Of a DNA stretch of 64,000 nucleotides, positions 8,054 through 16,100 are shown piece by piece (within the stretch, counting starts at the first letter, position 1; every line of letters starts with the position of its first letter). Made by a program: the position numbers and the translations under genes. A model generated the notes under the pieces. The model was not told the DNA's origin, made no database searches, and saw nothing but the letters and a program-made list of their open reading frames with translations. The stretch comes from Neisseriaceae bacterium. Lineage in GTDB: Bacteria; Pseudomonadota; Gammaproteobacteria; Burkholderiales; Neisseriaceae. Location of the stretch: assembly GCA_017458185.1 (NCBI GenBank), contig JAFTFY010000028.1, positions 1-64,000 on the forward strand, written 5' to 3'.

Positions 8054-8596
8054 GGTAATGAGCAATGAGCAATTAGAAATGAGCAATGAGCAGTGTGATA
8101 CTGCTCATTGTTTTTTTCAGGCAGCCTGAAAAAACTACTGTCATTGTCGTCCCGACAGACAGTTGTTAGCGGTTTTGCCGCTTACAACTGTGTCGCCCCG
8201 AGCGTCAAGCGTGGGGTCTCGAAGTTAATGCGTAGTCATCTTCTGACTATAAAAAACGGCAGTGCAAAAATGATTTCAGGCAGCCTGAATGGATAGATTT
8301 TTTAAATGTCACACGGATTGGAAATTGCTTACGCAATTTCTCTAAACATAATAGAAACGGCGTTAGCCGTTTCCAATCCGTGTGATAATAAAAAAAACAA
8401 AATGATTACAGTAGATTAAATCTTTTCAGGCTGCCTGAAAGAAACTCGAAGCGTTATTTAAAATTATCTGTTTTGCCTGACAAGGCAAAACATAGCACCT
8501 AATTGCTCATTGCTCACTGCTCATTGCTAATTATTTTTCAGGCTGCCTGAAAATATGCGACACTTACGCCTTTAATACAGAACACAATTGATTACA
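8054..8596. repeat. Repeat mosaic between htpX and rsmB
   Basis: No gene is supported in these 540 bases. In order they hold: heptamer array (8056-8110); DUS (8118-8133); a TCATTGTCGTC...AACGGCAGTGC element of the TCATTGCGAG family (8137-8274); DUS; a CACACGGATT inverted element (8310-8384); DUS (8422-8438); then the right half of a cloverleaf element with TTTTGCC/GGCAAAA and ATTGCTC heptamers (8445-8530); DUS (8537-8552). Other families appear to have been nested into a split cloverleaf copy. Confidence 0.7.
8310..8384. repeat. CACACGGATT inverted element (copy C1)
   Basis: The ends CACACGGATT (8310-8319) and AATCCGTGTG (8375-8384) are perfect inverse complements. They enclose two small hairpins (GAAATTGC/GCAATTTC and AACGG/CCGTT). 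The flank TAGATTTTTTAAATGT recurs next to copies at 17478 and, inverted, at 34851. Other copies: 24136-24218, 34692-34851 and a degenerate one at 17478-17663. Confidence 0.7.
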
Positions 8597-9916
8597 ATGA
8601 ACGCTTTAATTTTCCACAAAACCGTTGAAATCACGCAACAAATTTTATCTTTTACACAACCTGCGGACGCTTGTTTGTCGGCTTTTTTTCGCTCGAACAA
8701 TAAGTTAGGAAGACAGGATAGGGGACAAATTGCCGAAACGGTGTTTGCCCTGTTGCGGCATTATGAAAAAATACACACGCTGTTAAATGGGCATTTGTCG
8801 GCAAAAATGGCGGTGTTGTGTTGCTTAATGACGCAACAAGGTTTTTCGGTGTCGGCTTTGCAGGATTTTTGTAATAATGAAGAAAAACAATGTCTTATTG
8901 ATATAAAACAACAAGCAAAAAATCTTTCAGGCAGCCTGAAATCAATGAGCAATGAGCAATTAGCAATGAGCAATGATAACGGCAATCTTTCAGGCAGCCT
9001 GAATATTATTGCCGAACTGCCTAACTGGCTGATTGACGCTTTGCGTTTGTCTTATTCTGATGAAGAAATCGTCAAAATCGGGCAAGCCATGCAAGTGCCT
9101 GCACCTTTGGATATTCGTGTGAATATCTTAAAAAATCAACGAGATAAAGTGTTAAAACAGTTGCAAGAAATGGGTTTATCGGCTCTTGCTACGCCATTTT
9201 CGCCTTACGGCATTCGTTTGCAGGACAAAACCGCATTCAACAAACACCCCCTGTTTTTAGACGGCACGATTGAAGTTCAAGACGAAGGCAGTCAGTTGTT
9301 ATCGCTTTTATCGGGTGTAAAACGCGGTTTGACTGTGGTTGATTTTTGTGCAGGTGCGGGCGGTAAAACGCTGGCAATGGGGGCGTTAATGCAAAATAAA
9401 GGACGCTTATATGCTTTTGATATTTCAGAAAAAAGATTAAACAATCTCAAACCACGCCTCACTCGTTCAGGTTTAGGCAATGTTTTGCCGCAACGCATAG
9501 ACCATGAGAACGACAGCAAATTGCAACGCCTGTGGAATAAGGCGGATATTGTTTTGGTTGATGCACCGTGTTCAGGCACAGGCACGCTGCGGCGAAATCC
9601 CGATATTAAATACCGCCAATCGCCCGACAAAATCGCCCGCATAGTCGAACAACAAGCATCTATTTTTCAGGCAGCCTCTCAATTAGTGGCTGTGGGCGGT
9701 CGCTTGATTTATGCTACTTGCAGCCTATTGCGTGCGGAAAACGAAGCCCAAGTGGAAACATTTTTGCAACACAATCCACAATTTACATTAGAAAACGCCG
9801 CCGAAATTTTATCGCCCTATATATCAGTCGATAGCAGCAACAAAATGTTGCGATTAAACCCCGTTACCCACAACACAGACGGCTTTTTTGCAGCGGTTTT
9901 GACGAGAAAGGCGTGA
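8597..9916 (+). CDS. rsmB: 16S rRNA m5C967 methyltransferase RsmB
   Basis: The enzyme methylates C967 of 16S rRNA. It has a NusB-like N-terminal domain (about 1-130) and a SAM-dependent catalytic domain with DFCAGAGGKTLAM, VDAPCSGTGTLRRNPD and ATCSLLRAEN (PCSG and TCS cysteines). The ATG at 8597 (MNALIF) is preferred over the upstream TTG. Between the domains is a stretch (LSGSLKSMSNEQLAMSND) made of DUS and heptamer repeats, an in-frame insertion of about 21 codons. A later DUS remnant encodes IFQAASQ. Confidence 0.93.
   Translation: MNALIFHKTVEITQQILSFTQPADACLSAFFRSNNKLGRQDRGQIAETVFALLRHYEKIHTLLNGHLSAKMAVLCCLMTQQGFSVSALQDFCNNEEKQCLIDIKQQAKNLSGSLKSMSNEQLAMSNDNGNLSGSLNIIAELPNWLIDALRLSYSDEEIVKIGQAMQVPAPLDIRVNILKNQRDKVLKQLQEMGLSALATPFSPYGIRLQDKTAFNKHPLFLDGTIEVQDEGSQLLSLLSGVKRGLTVVDFCAGAGGKTLAMGALMQNKGRLYAFDISEKRLNNLKPRLTRSGLGNVLPQRIDHENDSKLQRLWNKADIVLVDAPCSGTGTLRRNPDIKYRQSPDKIARIVEQQASIFQAASQLVAVGGRLIYATCSLLRAENEAQVETFLQHNPQFTLENAAEILSPYISVDSSNKMLRLNPVTHNTDGFFAAVLTRKA
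8921..9003 (+). repeat. DUS/heptamer/DUS insertion inside rsmB
   Basis: AATCTTTCAGGCAGCCTGAA occurs at 8921 and again at 8984, exactly 63 bases apart. Between the copies lies a GAGCAAT/TAGCAAT heptamer array (8944-8976). The frame is kept. The layout looks like a repeat inserted by recombination between DUS copies into a tolerant interdomain linker. Confidence 0.8.
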
Positions 9917-9919
9917 AAT

Positions 9920-10621
9920 TTAATCTTTATACCGCCGCGATAATACAACGGCAGACACAGCTTTGGCACCATTTTTTTTCAGGCAGCCTGAAAGTTCGTT
10001 TAAGGTGCTGCCTGTTGTGGCAACATCATCTATTAACAGAATGTGTTTATCTGCCACATTGCCATGCACGCTGAAACTGTTTTTAAGATTGCTCATTCGT
10101 TGTTTGCGATTTAAAGACGCTTGCGGTACGCGGTGCTGGCGGTGAATTTTTTTCGGTGAAATCAATGGGATATTTAACGCTTGTGCCATGCTTTTGCCTA
10201 ATACAGCGGTGTGGTCAAAACCGTGTTCGATTAAGCGTTGCGAAGACGGCGGCACGGCTAAAACGCTGTCAAACGATGATGACGGCGGCAGTTTGGGGAC
10301 AACTAATTTTATCAACGCCGCAATCGTGCCAGAATAGGGCAGGGCGGCGTGGTATTTCCAGTGCTGTAACAGCGTGATTAAGGGCTGTTGATAGCGAAAA
10401 ACAGCGTATAAAACGTCAAACTGCGGCGGATTTTTCAAACACGCACCGCACACTTCGCCGCCTGCATTCGGTTCGGCACACACGGGGCAGACGGGGCGGG
10501 TTTCTTGCAGTGTTAAAATATCCGCCCAGCATGCCCTACATAAACCGTTTTTTTCGGCGGTTTCGTGGCATAATGGACAGTCTGCCAAAGACAAATTTTT
10601 AATTAAATTCAAAATTTTCAT
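9920..10621 (-). CDS. comF: ComF-family phosphoribosyltransferase-like protein
   Basis: ComF proteins are needed for natural transformation in several bacteria. The protein (233 residues from the ATG) has N-terminal zinc-finger cysteines (CPLCHE, CRAC, CPVC, CGAC) and a C-terminal phosphoribosyltransferase motif (LIDDVATTGSTLNEL). A DUS in the frame encodes SGCLKK. ATG at 10621 is preferred to TTG at 10630; it lies one base from the start of the divergent bioH. A competence role fits a DUS-rich genome but is inferred from family. Confidence 0.88.
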   Translation of the reverse strand: MKILNLIKNLSLADCPLCHETAEKNGLCRACWADILTLQETRPVCPVCAEPNAGGEVCGACLKNPPQFDVLYAVFRYQQPLITLLQHWKYHAALPYSGTIAALIKLVVPKLPPSSSFDSVLAVPPSSQRLIEHGFDHTAVLGKSMAQALNIPLISPKKIHRQHRVPQASLNRKQRMSNLKNSFSVHGNVADKHILLIDDVATTGSTLNELSGCLKKNGAKAVSAVVLSRRYKD

Positions 10622-10622
10622 T

Positions 10623-11369
10623 ATGAGCAATCACGCTATTTTACTGCACGGCTGGGGGGTGAATCATCAAGTATTTGCCGATTTTTTGCCGTTATTACAA
10701 CCATTTAACGCACAAGCGATAGATTTAATGGGCTATGACGGCAATCATCACGAATTTATTTTATCGCAAGCGGCGGATATTGCGGCAGAAAAATGGCAGG
10801 GAAAAGTGCATTTATTCGGCTGGTCATTAGGCGGCGTTGTGGCGTTGGAAATTGCCCAAAGGCAGCCTGAAAAAGTGGTTACGCTCACTTTGTGCTGTTC
10901 GTTTGCACGCTTTGCCCAAGCAGACGATTACGCAATCGGCATGCCCACGCACAACTGGCAGGGCTATCCGCAACGCTTTTCGGCGGATTATTCAGGCAGC
11001 CTGAAACAATTTTTCGCCTTAAATGCTTTGGCAAATACGCAAAAAATGCCACAATTTAACCGTTTAGCAGATAAAATTATCGCGTTCAGGCAGCCTGAAA
11101 AACAAGTGTTATACTCATCGCAACAAGCCGTAGTAGAAACGGATTTACGAAATTATTTACCGCAAATTCAAATACCTACGCTAATTATCACAGGGGGACG
11201 AGACCGCGTAACACCGCCAGCAATGGGCGAATATTTGCACCACAATATTGCAGAAAGTAAGTGGCAAAATTTTGCCCACAGTGCCCACATGCCCTTTGTC
11301 AGCGAAGATTTGGCGTGTGCGGAAAAATTAGTCGAATTTTGGTGTAAATATAGTTTTGGCTTCGCCTAA
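10623..11369 (+). CDS. bioH: Pimeloyl-ACP methyl ester carboxylesterase BioH
   Basis: This alpha/beta hydrolase releases pimeloyl-ACP for biotin synthesis. Visible features are the oxyanion region LLHGWGVNHQVF near the N-terminus, the nucleophile elbow GWSLGG, an aspartate in GGRDRVTPP and a histidine in HSAHMPF. The length of 248 residues is typical. Three DUS words fall in the reading frame (RQPEKVV, SGSLKQF, FRQPEKQ). The next gene looks like a BioC relative, supporting the biotin assignment. Confidence 0.85.
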   Translation: MSNHAILLHGWGVNHQVFADFLPLLQPFNAQAIDLMGYDGNHHEFILSQAADIAAEKWQGKVHLFGWSLGGVVALEIAQRQPEKVVTLTLCCSFARFAQADDYAIGMPTHNWQGYPQRFSADYSGSLKQFFALNALANTQKMPQFNRLADKIIAFRQPEKQVLYSSQQAVVETDLRNYLPQIQIPTLIITGGRDRVTPPAMGEYLHHNIAESKWQNFAHSAHMPFVSEDLACAEKLVEFWCKYSFGFA

Positions 11370-11563
11370 ATTTCGGTTTGATTACTTCGTAATCCTTTAT
11401 TTACTTCGTAAATAAAGATTTGCACTGCGTGCAAATAAACCTCATTTTAACTTCGCCTTATGGCTCGTTTAAATTGCGGTTTGTTTGCTTACGCAAACCT
11501 ATTTGTGAGCGATGCTCACAAATGCAAATATTAACTTCGTTAATATTTGAAACCTTATTTTCA
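11350..11563. repeat. String-of-hairpins element (copy E1)
   Basis: A run of perfect short inverted repeats with tiny loops: GATTAC/GTAATC (11380-11394), CTTTATTTAC/GTAAATAAAG (11395-11417), ATTTGCAC/GTGCAAAT (11418-11436), GTTTGC/GCAAAC (11483-11498), ATTTGTGAGC/GCTCACAAAT (11501-11523), AAATATTAAC/GTTAATATTT (11526-11548). Loops are mostly TTC, TGC or GAT. The second half recurs at 52763-52850; the first part recurs inverted at 17360-17460. Confidence 0.8.
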
Positions 11564-11599
11564 GGCAGCCTGAAAAAGATTTTTAATTAAAGTAAGTCT

Positions 11600-12334
11600 A
11601 TGATTATGCACGATTATTCTCTTCATCAAATTTTTGCCGAAAAAATGGGGCAGGGTATGGCGTATCTCAAACGCATGCCTCATCGTATTTTGTGTATCGG
11701 TACGGACGGCGGTGCAAGCCGTGCGGTATTAAAAAAAATCTGTCCTCATGCCGAAATAGATTATTTAGAAAATAACGAAGACAAAATCGCCCAAGAAATG
11801 GCGTATATTAAATCGCAACAAAACTTATTGCAAAGAATAAAAAATAAGTCAATCAATATTTTCAGGCAGCCTGAAAATATTCAAGCAAACCATTACGATT
11901 GTATATGGGCAAATATGCCATTATATAGCGAACAATCATTTCAACAATGGGCAGATTACACGCTTGAAAATGGCGTTTTGTTTTTCTGCACAATAGGCAA
12001 TCAAACCTTAAAAGAAAATTCCGATTTATTCAAACAAAATATGCCTGATATGCACGACTTGGGCGATATAATCCAAAAAAATCATTGGACAGATACGGTA
12101 GTAGATAGCGAAAACTATACGCTAACTTATGAAACCGCCAATGCCTTAATTAACGATATAAAAACATTAGGCTTAAATGATGATATTGATGAACAACAAA
12201 TTAAAACACAATTTTCAGGCAGCCTAAAAAATATATCATTAGAAATTATTTACGCCCACGCCATAAAACAGTTCAGGCAGCCTGAAACAGAAAAAGTGGT
12301 GCAGTTTTATAAAAAAAATCCGTTGCACAAATAA
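11600..12334 (+). CDS. BioC-like methyltransferase-fold protein, divergent
   Basis: The 244-residue protein (start at 11600 or at the ATG two codons on) has a SAM-fold-like beginning (RILCIGTDGGASRAVLK), a DYLENNEDKIAQ strand, and NALINDIKTLG, similar to a BioC segment. Its place after bioH suggests a malonyl-ACP methyltransferase. However, motif I is weak and the usual BioC N-terminal helix is not clear, so it may be a degenerate or different methyltransferase. Three DUS words are in frame, one a mutated copy (SGSLKN). Confidence 0.45.
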   Translation: MIMHDYSLHQIFAEKMGQGMAYLKRMPHRILCIGTDGGASRAVLKKICPHAEIDYLENNEDKIAQEMAYIKSQQNLLQRIKNKSINIFRQPENIQANHYDCIWANMPLYSEQSFQQWADYTLENGVLFFCTIGNQTLKENSDLFKQNMPDMHDLGDIIQKNHWTDTVVDSENYTLTYETANALINDIKTLGLNDDIDEQQIKTQFSGSLKNISLEIIYAHAIKQFRQPETEKVVQFYKKNPLHK

Positions 12335-12423
12335 ATTCAGGCAGCCTGAAACACCCATTTTAAAATTCAATTAAGCGTTCATACACTACAATCGCTGCTT
12401 AAATTTTTAACAGGGGAAACCGC

Positions 12424-13344
12424 ATGAACAATCTCAAAAAAAATCTTTCTGCATTGATGTTAATCATTGCTCTGACAGCGTGTAGCAGTACCAAAACGCC
12501 TGTGATTTCGCCTGAAAATCAAGCCACAGAAAGCAGCATTCAAACCGCTCCCAAACAGCAAAAACGCGTTGCTGTGGCATTGGGCGGCGGTGCGTCCAAA
12601 GGCTTTGCTCATATTGGCGTTCTGAAAGCCTTGACGGACGCAGGTATTCCTGTGCATATGGTTACAGGCACCAGTGCTGGGGCGGTTGTTGGTAGTTTGT
12701 ATGCGTCTGGCATGTCGCCCGATGAGTTAATTTCGGAGTCGGAACATTTAGCCAAAAGCGATGTGGCAGATTTTCGCCTTTCCACAAAAGGCTTAATTGT
12801 TGGGCAGAAATTGCAGGATTATATCAATCAAAAAGTAGGTGATAAGCCCATTCAGCACTTTCCCATACCGTTTGCGGCAGTGGCAACCGATTTTGAAAAC
12901 GGTCAGGCTGTGGCGTTTAATCACGGCAACACAGGGCAAGCGGTGCGTGCTTCGTCCAGTATTCCCACGATTTTTCGTCCTGTGGAAATTGACGGCAGAC
13001 GCTATGCAGACGGCGGTTTATCGCAACCTGTGCCAGTGAGTGCCGCACGCAAAATGGGGGCAGATATTGTGATTGCGGTCGATATTTCCGCCCGCCCCCA
13101 AGCACACACCAAAAAAGGCTTGATTGCGTCTTTGGGTCAAAGCGTGCGCATTATGACGCTACACGCCTTAAACGAAGAACTTTCCAAAGCCGATGTGGTG
13201 ATTAAACCCGATGTGTTGAGTTTAGGTAGCACTGGCGGCTTTGAACACAAAGAAGCGGCGATTGCCGCAGGAGAACAAGCAGCCAAAGCGGCTTTGCCAA
13301 AGATAAGAGCGTTGATTGGACAGTCAGTTAGCAATGAGCAGTGA
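12424..13344 (+). CDS. Patatin-like phospholipase lipoprotein (RssA-like)
   Basis: The 306-residue protein has a lipoprotein signal (LIIALTAC). The patatin domain shows the glycine-rich oxyanion loop (LGGGASKGFAHIG), the serine nucleophile in GTSAG and the catalytic Asp in YADGG. Patatins are serine lipid acyl hydrolases; this one would act at the inner face of the outer membrane or in the periplasm. The last residues (SVSNEQ-stop) come from a heptamer repeat. Substrate unknown. Confidence 0.85.
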   Translation: MNNLKKNLSALMLIIALTACSSTKTPVISPENQATESSIQTAPKQQKRVAVALGGGASKGFAHIGVLKALTDAGIPVHMVTGTSAGAVVGSLYASGMSPDELISESEHLAKSDVADFRLSTKGLIVGQKLQDYINQKVGDKPIQHFPIPFAAVATDFENGQAVAFNHGNTGQAVRASSSIPTIFRPVEIDGRRYADGGLSQPVPVSAARKMGADIVIAVDISARPQAHTKKGLIASLGQSVRIMTLHALNEELSKADVVIKPDVLSLGSTGGFEHKEAAIAAGEQAAKAALPKIRALIGQSVSNEQ

Positions 13345-13440
13345 GCAATGATTAAGTCAAGCCTTACGGCTTGACGGGTATTTTTTAGATAACGCTTCGA
13401 ATGTCTTTCAGGCTGCCTGAAAGTAAAATCGAAGCGTTAT
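13323..13440. repeat. Cloverleaf element, left part (copy A3)
   Basis: Heptamers at the end of the patatin gene are followed by AAGTCAAGCC/GGCTTGAC and by the central arm TAACGCTTCGA/TCGAAGCGTTA with a DUS at its tip (about 13408-13424). The right hairpin is missing. A heptamer stretch resembling the right arm lies at 13829-13851 in the end of rfbB, beyond the chimeric element at 13491-13826. Confidence 0.65.
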
Positions 13441-13490
13441 TTTAAATATGCGAGCATGCAAGGCAATGTGTGGTAACCTGCTCGGCATAA

Positions 13491-13826
13491 TATAGTCAAA
13501 CAACTTCAAAATGTTAAAAACCGTGTCATTGCGAGCCGTGATGAAATCACGGCGTGGCAATCCAATGAATTGCATAGCAATTCATCAACGCTGATAAGCG
13601 TTGTAACGGACTTATCTGCTATCATTTCAGGCAACCTGAATTGTTTATGAACTTTGTCATTACAACGCCTATGGCGTTGGTGAAAAATCTGCGATTTTTC
13701 ACTGGATTACCACACCTTGACTTTCGTCAAGGCTCGTAATGACACACAGGATTAAATTTAAATTGTAGAATATTTATGCACAGTGCATTGTTTTTATTTT
13801 TTGTATTTTGAAGTTGTTTGACTATA
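13491..13826. repeat. Chimeric element K2: Correia-type ends around a TCATTGCGAG cargo
   Basis: It begins with TATAGTCAAACAACTTCAAAAT and ends with the inverse complement, as in K1. The Correia core is absent. The interior instead holds GTGTCATTGCGAGC, a series of small hairpins (ATCACGG, ATTGCATAGCAAT, CGCTGATAAGCG, CAACGCC...GGCGTTG, CTTGACTTTCGTCAAG), a DUS variant near 13630, and an inverted CTCGTAATGACAC end. The total of 336 bp is too long for a simple Correia repeat. Confidence 0.65.
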
Positions 13827-13827
13827 A

Positions 13828-14862
13828 TTACTCATTACTCATGACTAATTGTATATAGTACAACACCGTTTTCTCAATTCCTTTTTCAAACGGTGTTTTC
13901 GCTTGCCAATTCAGTGTTTGACGCATTTTTTTGGGGTTAATGGCATAACGGCGGTCGTGTCCCAAACGGTCGCTTGTGCTGGCGATTAACTGATTGTATG
14001 TTTTTAGGCTGCCTGAAATGTGTGCGTTGTTTGCTATTGGGCTGTGTTTGTCCAATAAATCGCATATTCGCCCAATCAGCGTACGGTTTTCTATTTCGTT
14101 TTCTGCTCCAATCACAAAGCGTTCGCCAATATCACCGTGCTGAAAAATCTGCCACAAAGCACAAACCGTATCTTCCACATAAATCCAATCGCGGATTTGT
14201 TTGCCGTCCCCATACATGGGGATATTTTTGCCAAGTAGGGCGTGGCGAATAACAGTGGGAATGAGTTTTTCTTGGTGCTGATATTCGCCGTAATTGTTGC
14301 AGGCATTGGCAATAATGGCGGGCAAGCCGTAGGTTTTGTGCCACGCTTGCACAAATTGTTCGGCGGCGGCTTTGGACGCTGCATAAGGGTTGTTCGGACG
14401 AATGGGGGCGTGTTCATCAAACGGCGGTTCATCGGCTTGTAATGAACCAAACACTTCATCGGTAGATACAAACACAAAACGAAAAGTGTTTTTTTGACTT
14501 TCAGGCAGCCTTTGATAATGGTTAACCGTTTGTTCTAAAAGAAAATATGTGCATAATACATTGCTGTGAAAAAAATCGGCAGGTTGCTTAATGGATTTAT
14601 CTACATGACTTTCTGCTGCCAAATGTATTACGCCAATCGGTTGATATTGTTGAAATATTTTTTGTAAAACGCTTATATCGGCAATGTCTGAATGAATAAA
14701 AATATGGCGTGGGTGATTTTGATACTCGCCCAAGTTTTTCAGGCTGCCTGCATACGATAATTTATCAATATTAACAACGGTGTAATCGGTTTTGTGCAAT
14801 AAAAAACGGACGAGTGCCGAGCCAATAAAGCCCGCACCGCCCGTGATGAGAATGGATTTCAT
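13828..14862 (-). CDS. rfbB: dTDP-glucose 4,6-dehydratase
   Basis: The enzyme makes dTDP-4-keto-6-deoxyglucose for surface-glycan sugars such as rhamnose. The 344-residue protein is an extended short-chain dehydrogenase with an NAD site (GGAGFIGSALV), STDEVFG, and YAASKAAAEQF containing the catalytic Tyr and Lys. DUS words encode SGSLKTYN and AGSLKNLG. The C-terminus (LVMSNE-stop) is read from a heptamer repeat. Its start overlaps the end of the upstream FKBP gene by four bases; rfbA, rfbC and rfbD are not in the window. Confidence 0.94.
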   Translation of the reverse strand: MKSILITGGAGFIGSALVRFLLHKTDYTVVNIDKLSYAGSLKNLGEYQNHPRHIFIHSDIADISVLQKIFQQYQPIGVIHLAAESHVDKSIKQPADFFHSNVLCTYFLLEQTVNHYQRLPESQKNTFRFVFVSTDEVFGSLQADEPPFDEHAPIRPNNPYAASKAAAEQFVQAWHKTYGLPAIIANACNNYGEYQHQEKLIPTVIRHALLGKNIPMYGDGKQIRDWIYVEDTVCALWQIFQHGDIGERFVIGAENEIENRTLIGRICDLLDKHSPIANNAHISGSLKTYNQLIASTSDRLGHDRRYAINPKKMRQTLNWQAKTPFEKGIEKTVLYYIQLVMSNE

Positions 14863-15638
14863 TGTGGAGAAGTTTGTTCAGCAGGCTGTTCCGTAGGTTG
14901 TTCTGCCGCAGGTTGTTCGCTTGCTTGTTCGGTAGTTGCAGGCTGTTCAGTTTGTTCTGCCGCTTGCTCTGTGGTTTGTTCGGCAGGTTGTTGTGCTGTT
15001 TGTTCCGCTGCCGCTGCTTGTTCTGCTTTTAATCTTTCAATTTCCGCAAGGGCTTCTGCTTCGGTCATTACTTTGACCAATTCCACATCAAACACCAAAG
15101 TGGAATTGGCAGGAATACCGCCCACAGACTGTTCGCCGTAAGCCAATGCCGCAGGCAAGAATAGGGTATATTCCGAACCTTCTTTCATTAACTGTAAGCC
15201 CTCTTGCCAGCCTTTAACCACGCCAGCCAAAGGAAAGGTAACAGGTTCGCCGCCGTTGTTTTGCTCGGTGCTGTCAAACACGATGCCGTCAATCAACTTG
15301 CCTGTGTATTTCACGCTGACAATGTCGTTAATGGTAGGGCTTTTGCCATCGCCCTCTTTTTTCACTGCATATTGCAAGCCAGACGCAGTGGTTGTGATAC
15401 CGTCTTGCTTGCCGTTAGTTGCTAACCATTGACGATTAACTTCGGCATATTGTTGTTCTACCGAAGTCTCCGCCGTGTTCGCCACTGCCGCAGGCGTATT
15501 ATCTGCCGCGTCAGGGTTTTTAAAATTATTATTCGCTTCACGATTGCATGCGCCCAAAAGCAATACAATCAGCAAAGGAAACAAAATTTTTGCCCAAGAA
15601 ACAGGGTGTTGGTTGTGGGGTAATAAAGTTTGTGTCAT
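14859..15638 (-). CDS. FKBP-type peptidyl-prolyl isomerase lipoprotein
   Basis: The 259-residue protein has a lipobox (LLLGAC) and an FKBP domain at about 90-190 (VKYTGKLIDGIVFDST, VVKGWQEGLQLM, LAYGEQSVGGIPANSTLVFDVEL). The tail of about 50 residues is almost only E, Q, P, A and T, with EQPAEQ-like repeats. It probably catalyses proline isomerisation in exported proteins. The tail is low-complexity and may vary in length between strains. It is translationally coupled to rfbB (ATGA overlap). Confidence 0.88.
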   Translation of the reverse strand: MTQTLLPHNQHPVSWAKILFPLLIVLLLGACNREANNNFKNPDAADNTPAAVANTAETSVEQQYAEVNRQWLATNGKQDGITTTASGLQYAVKKEGDGKSPTINDIVSVKYTGKLIDGIVFDSTEQNNGGEPVTFPLAGVVKGWQEGLQLMKEGSEYTLFLPAALAYGEQSVGGIPANSTLVFDVELVKVMTEAEALAEIERLKAEQAAAAEQTAQQPAEQTTEQAAEQTEQPATTEQASEQPAAEQPTEQPAEQTSPQ

Positions 15639-15771
15639 CGCATTTTCGCCTAAATTGTTCCATTGTTTTAAACGGCGGATTATAGCACTATTTTTTATAA
15701 AAACGATACTGTTTCAGGCTTCCTGAAAAGAGTGGTAAAATGCGTTTTCCCATTTTTGTGTGGAAAATTTT

Positions 15772-16077
15772 ATGCAACAAATACAACGCATTATGCAAAT
15801 GGAAGCGATTTTTCAAGAAACACAAACGGTTATTGAAGAACTGTTGCCATTATTAGAAAAATATCGTTTATTACAGGAAAAAATTGACATATTATCAAAA
15901 TATTATGGAAGTCCTGAATGGCGGCAAGATTTTGCGGCTGATGAGCAAGGCAAATTGCCGACAACACTCAAACGCGGTGTGTTGTCTGAAGACGGTGTGT
16001 GGCATATTTTGCAAGAACACACAGATTTGTTGCAAGAGATGAAAGAAATACTGAACCATAACTTTCAGGCTGCCTGA
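15772..16077 (+). CDS. DUF4298 family protein
   Basis: A protein of about 101 residues, helical, with ELLPLLEKY, an LSKYYGSPEWRQDF segment and LKRGVLSEDGVW, the signature of DUF4298. The family function is unknown. ATG at 15772 (MQQIQ) is chosen over GTG at 15760. The C-terminal HNFQAA-stop is encoded by a DUS palindrome. Confidence 0.75.
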   Translation: MQQIQRIMQMEAIFQETQTVIEELLPLLEKYRLLQEKIDILSKYYGSPEWRQDFAADEQGKLPTTLKRGVLSEDGVWHILQEHTDLLQEMKEILNHNFQAA

Positions 16078-16100
16078 AACTTTTTTGAACACAAACGCAA

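Noticed and set aside
8108-8296. A 62-codon open frame
   Set aside because: It translates DUS and repeat elements only.
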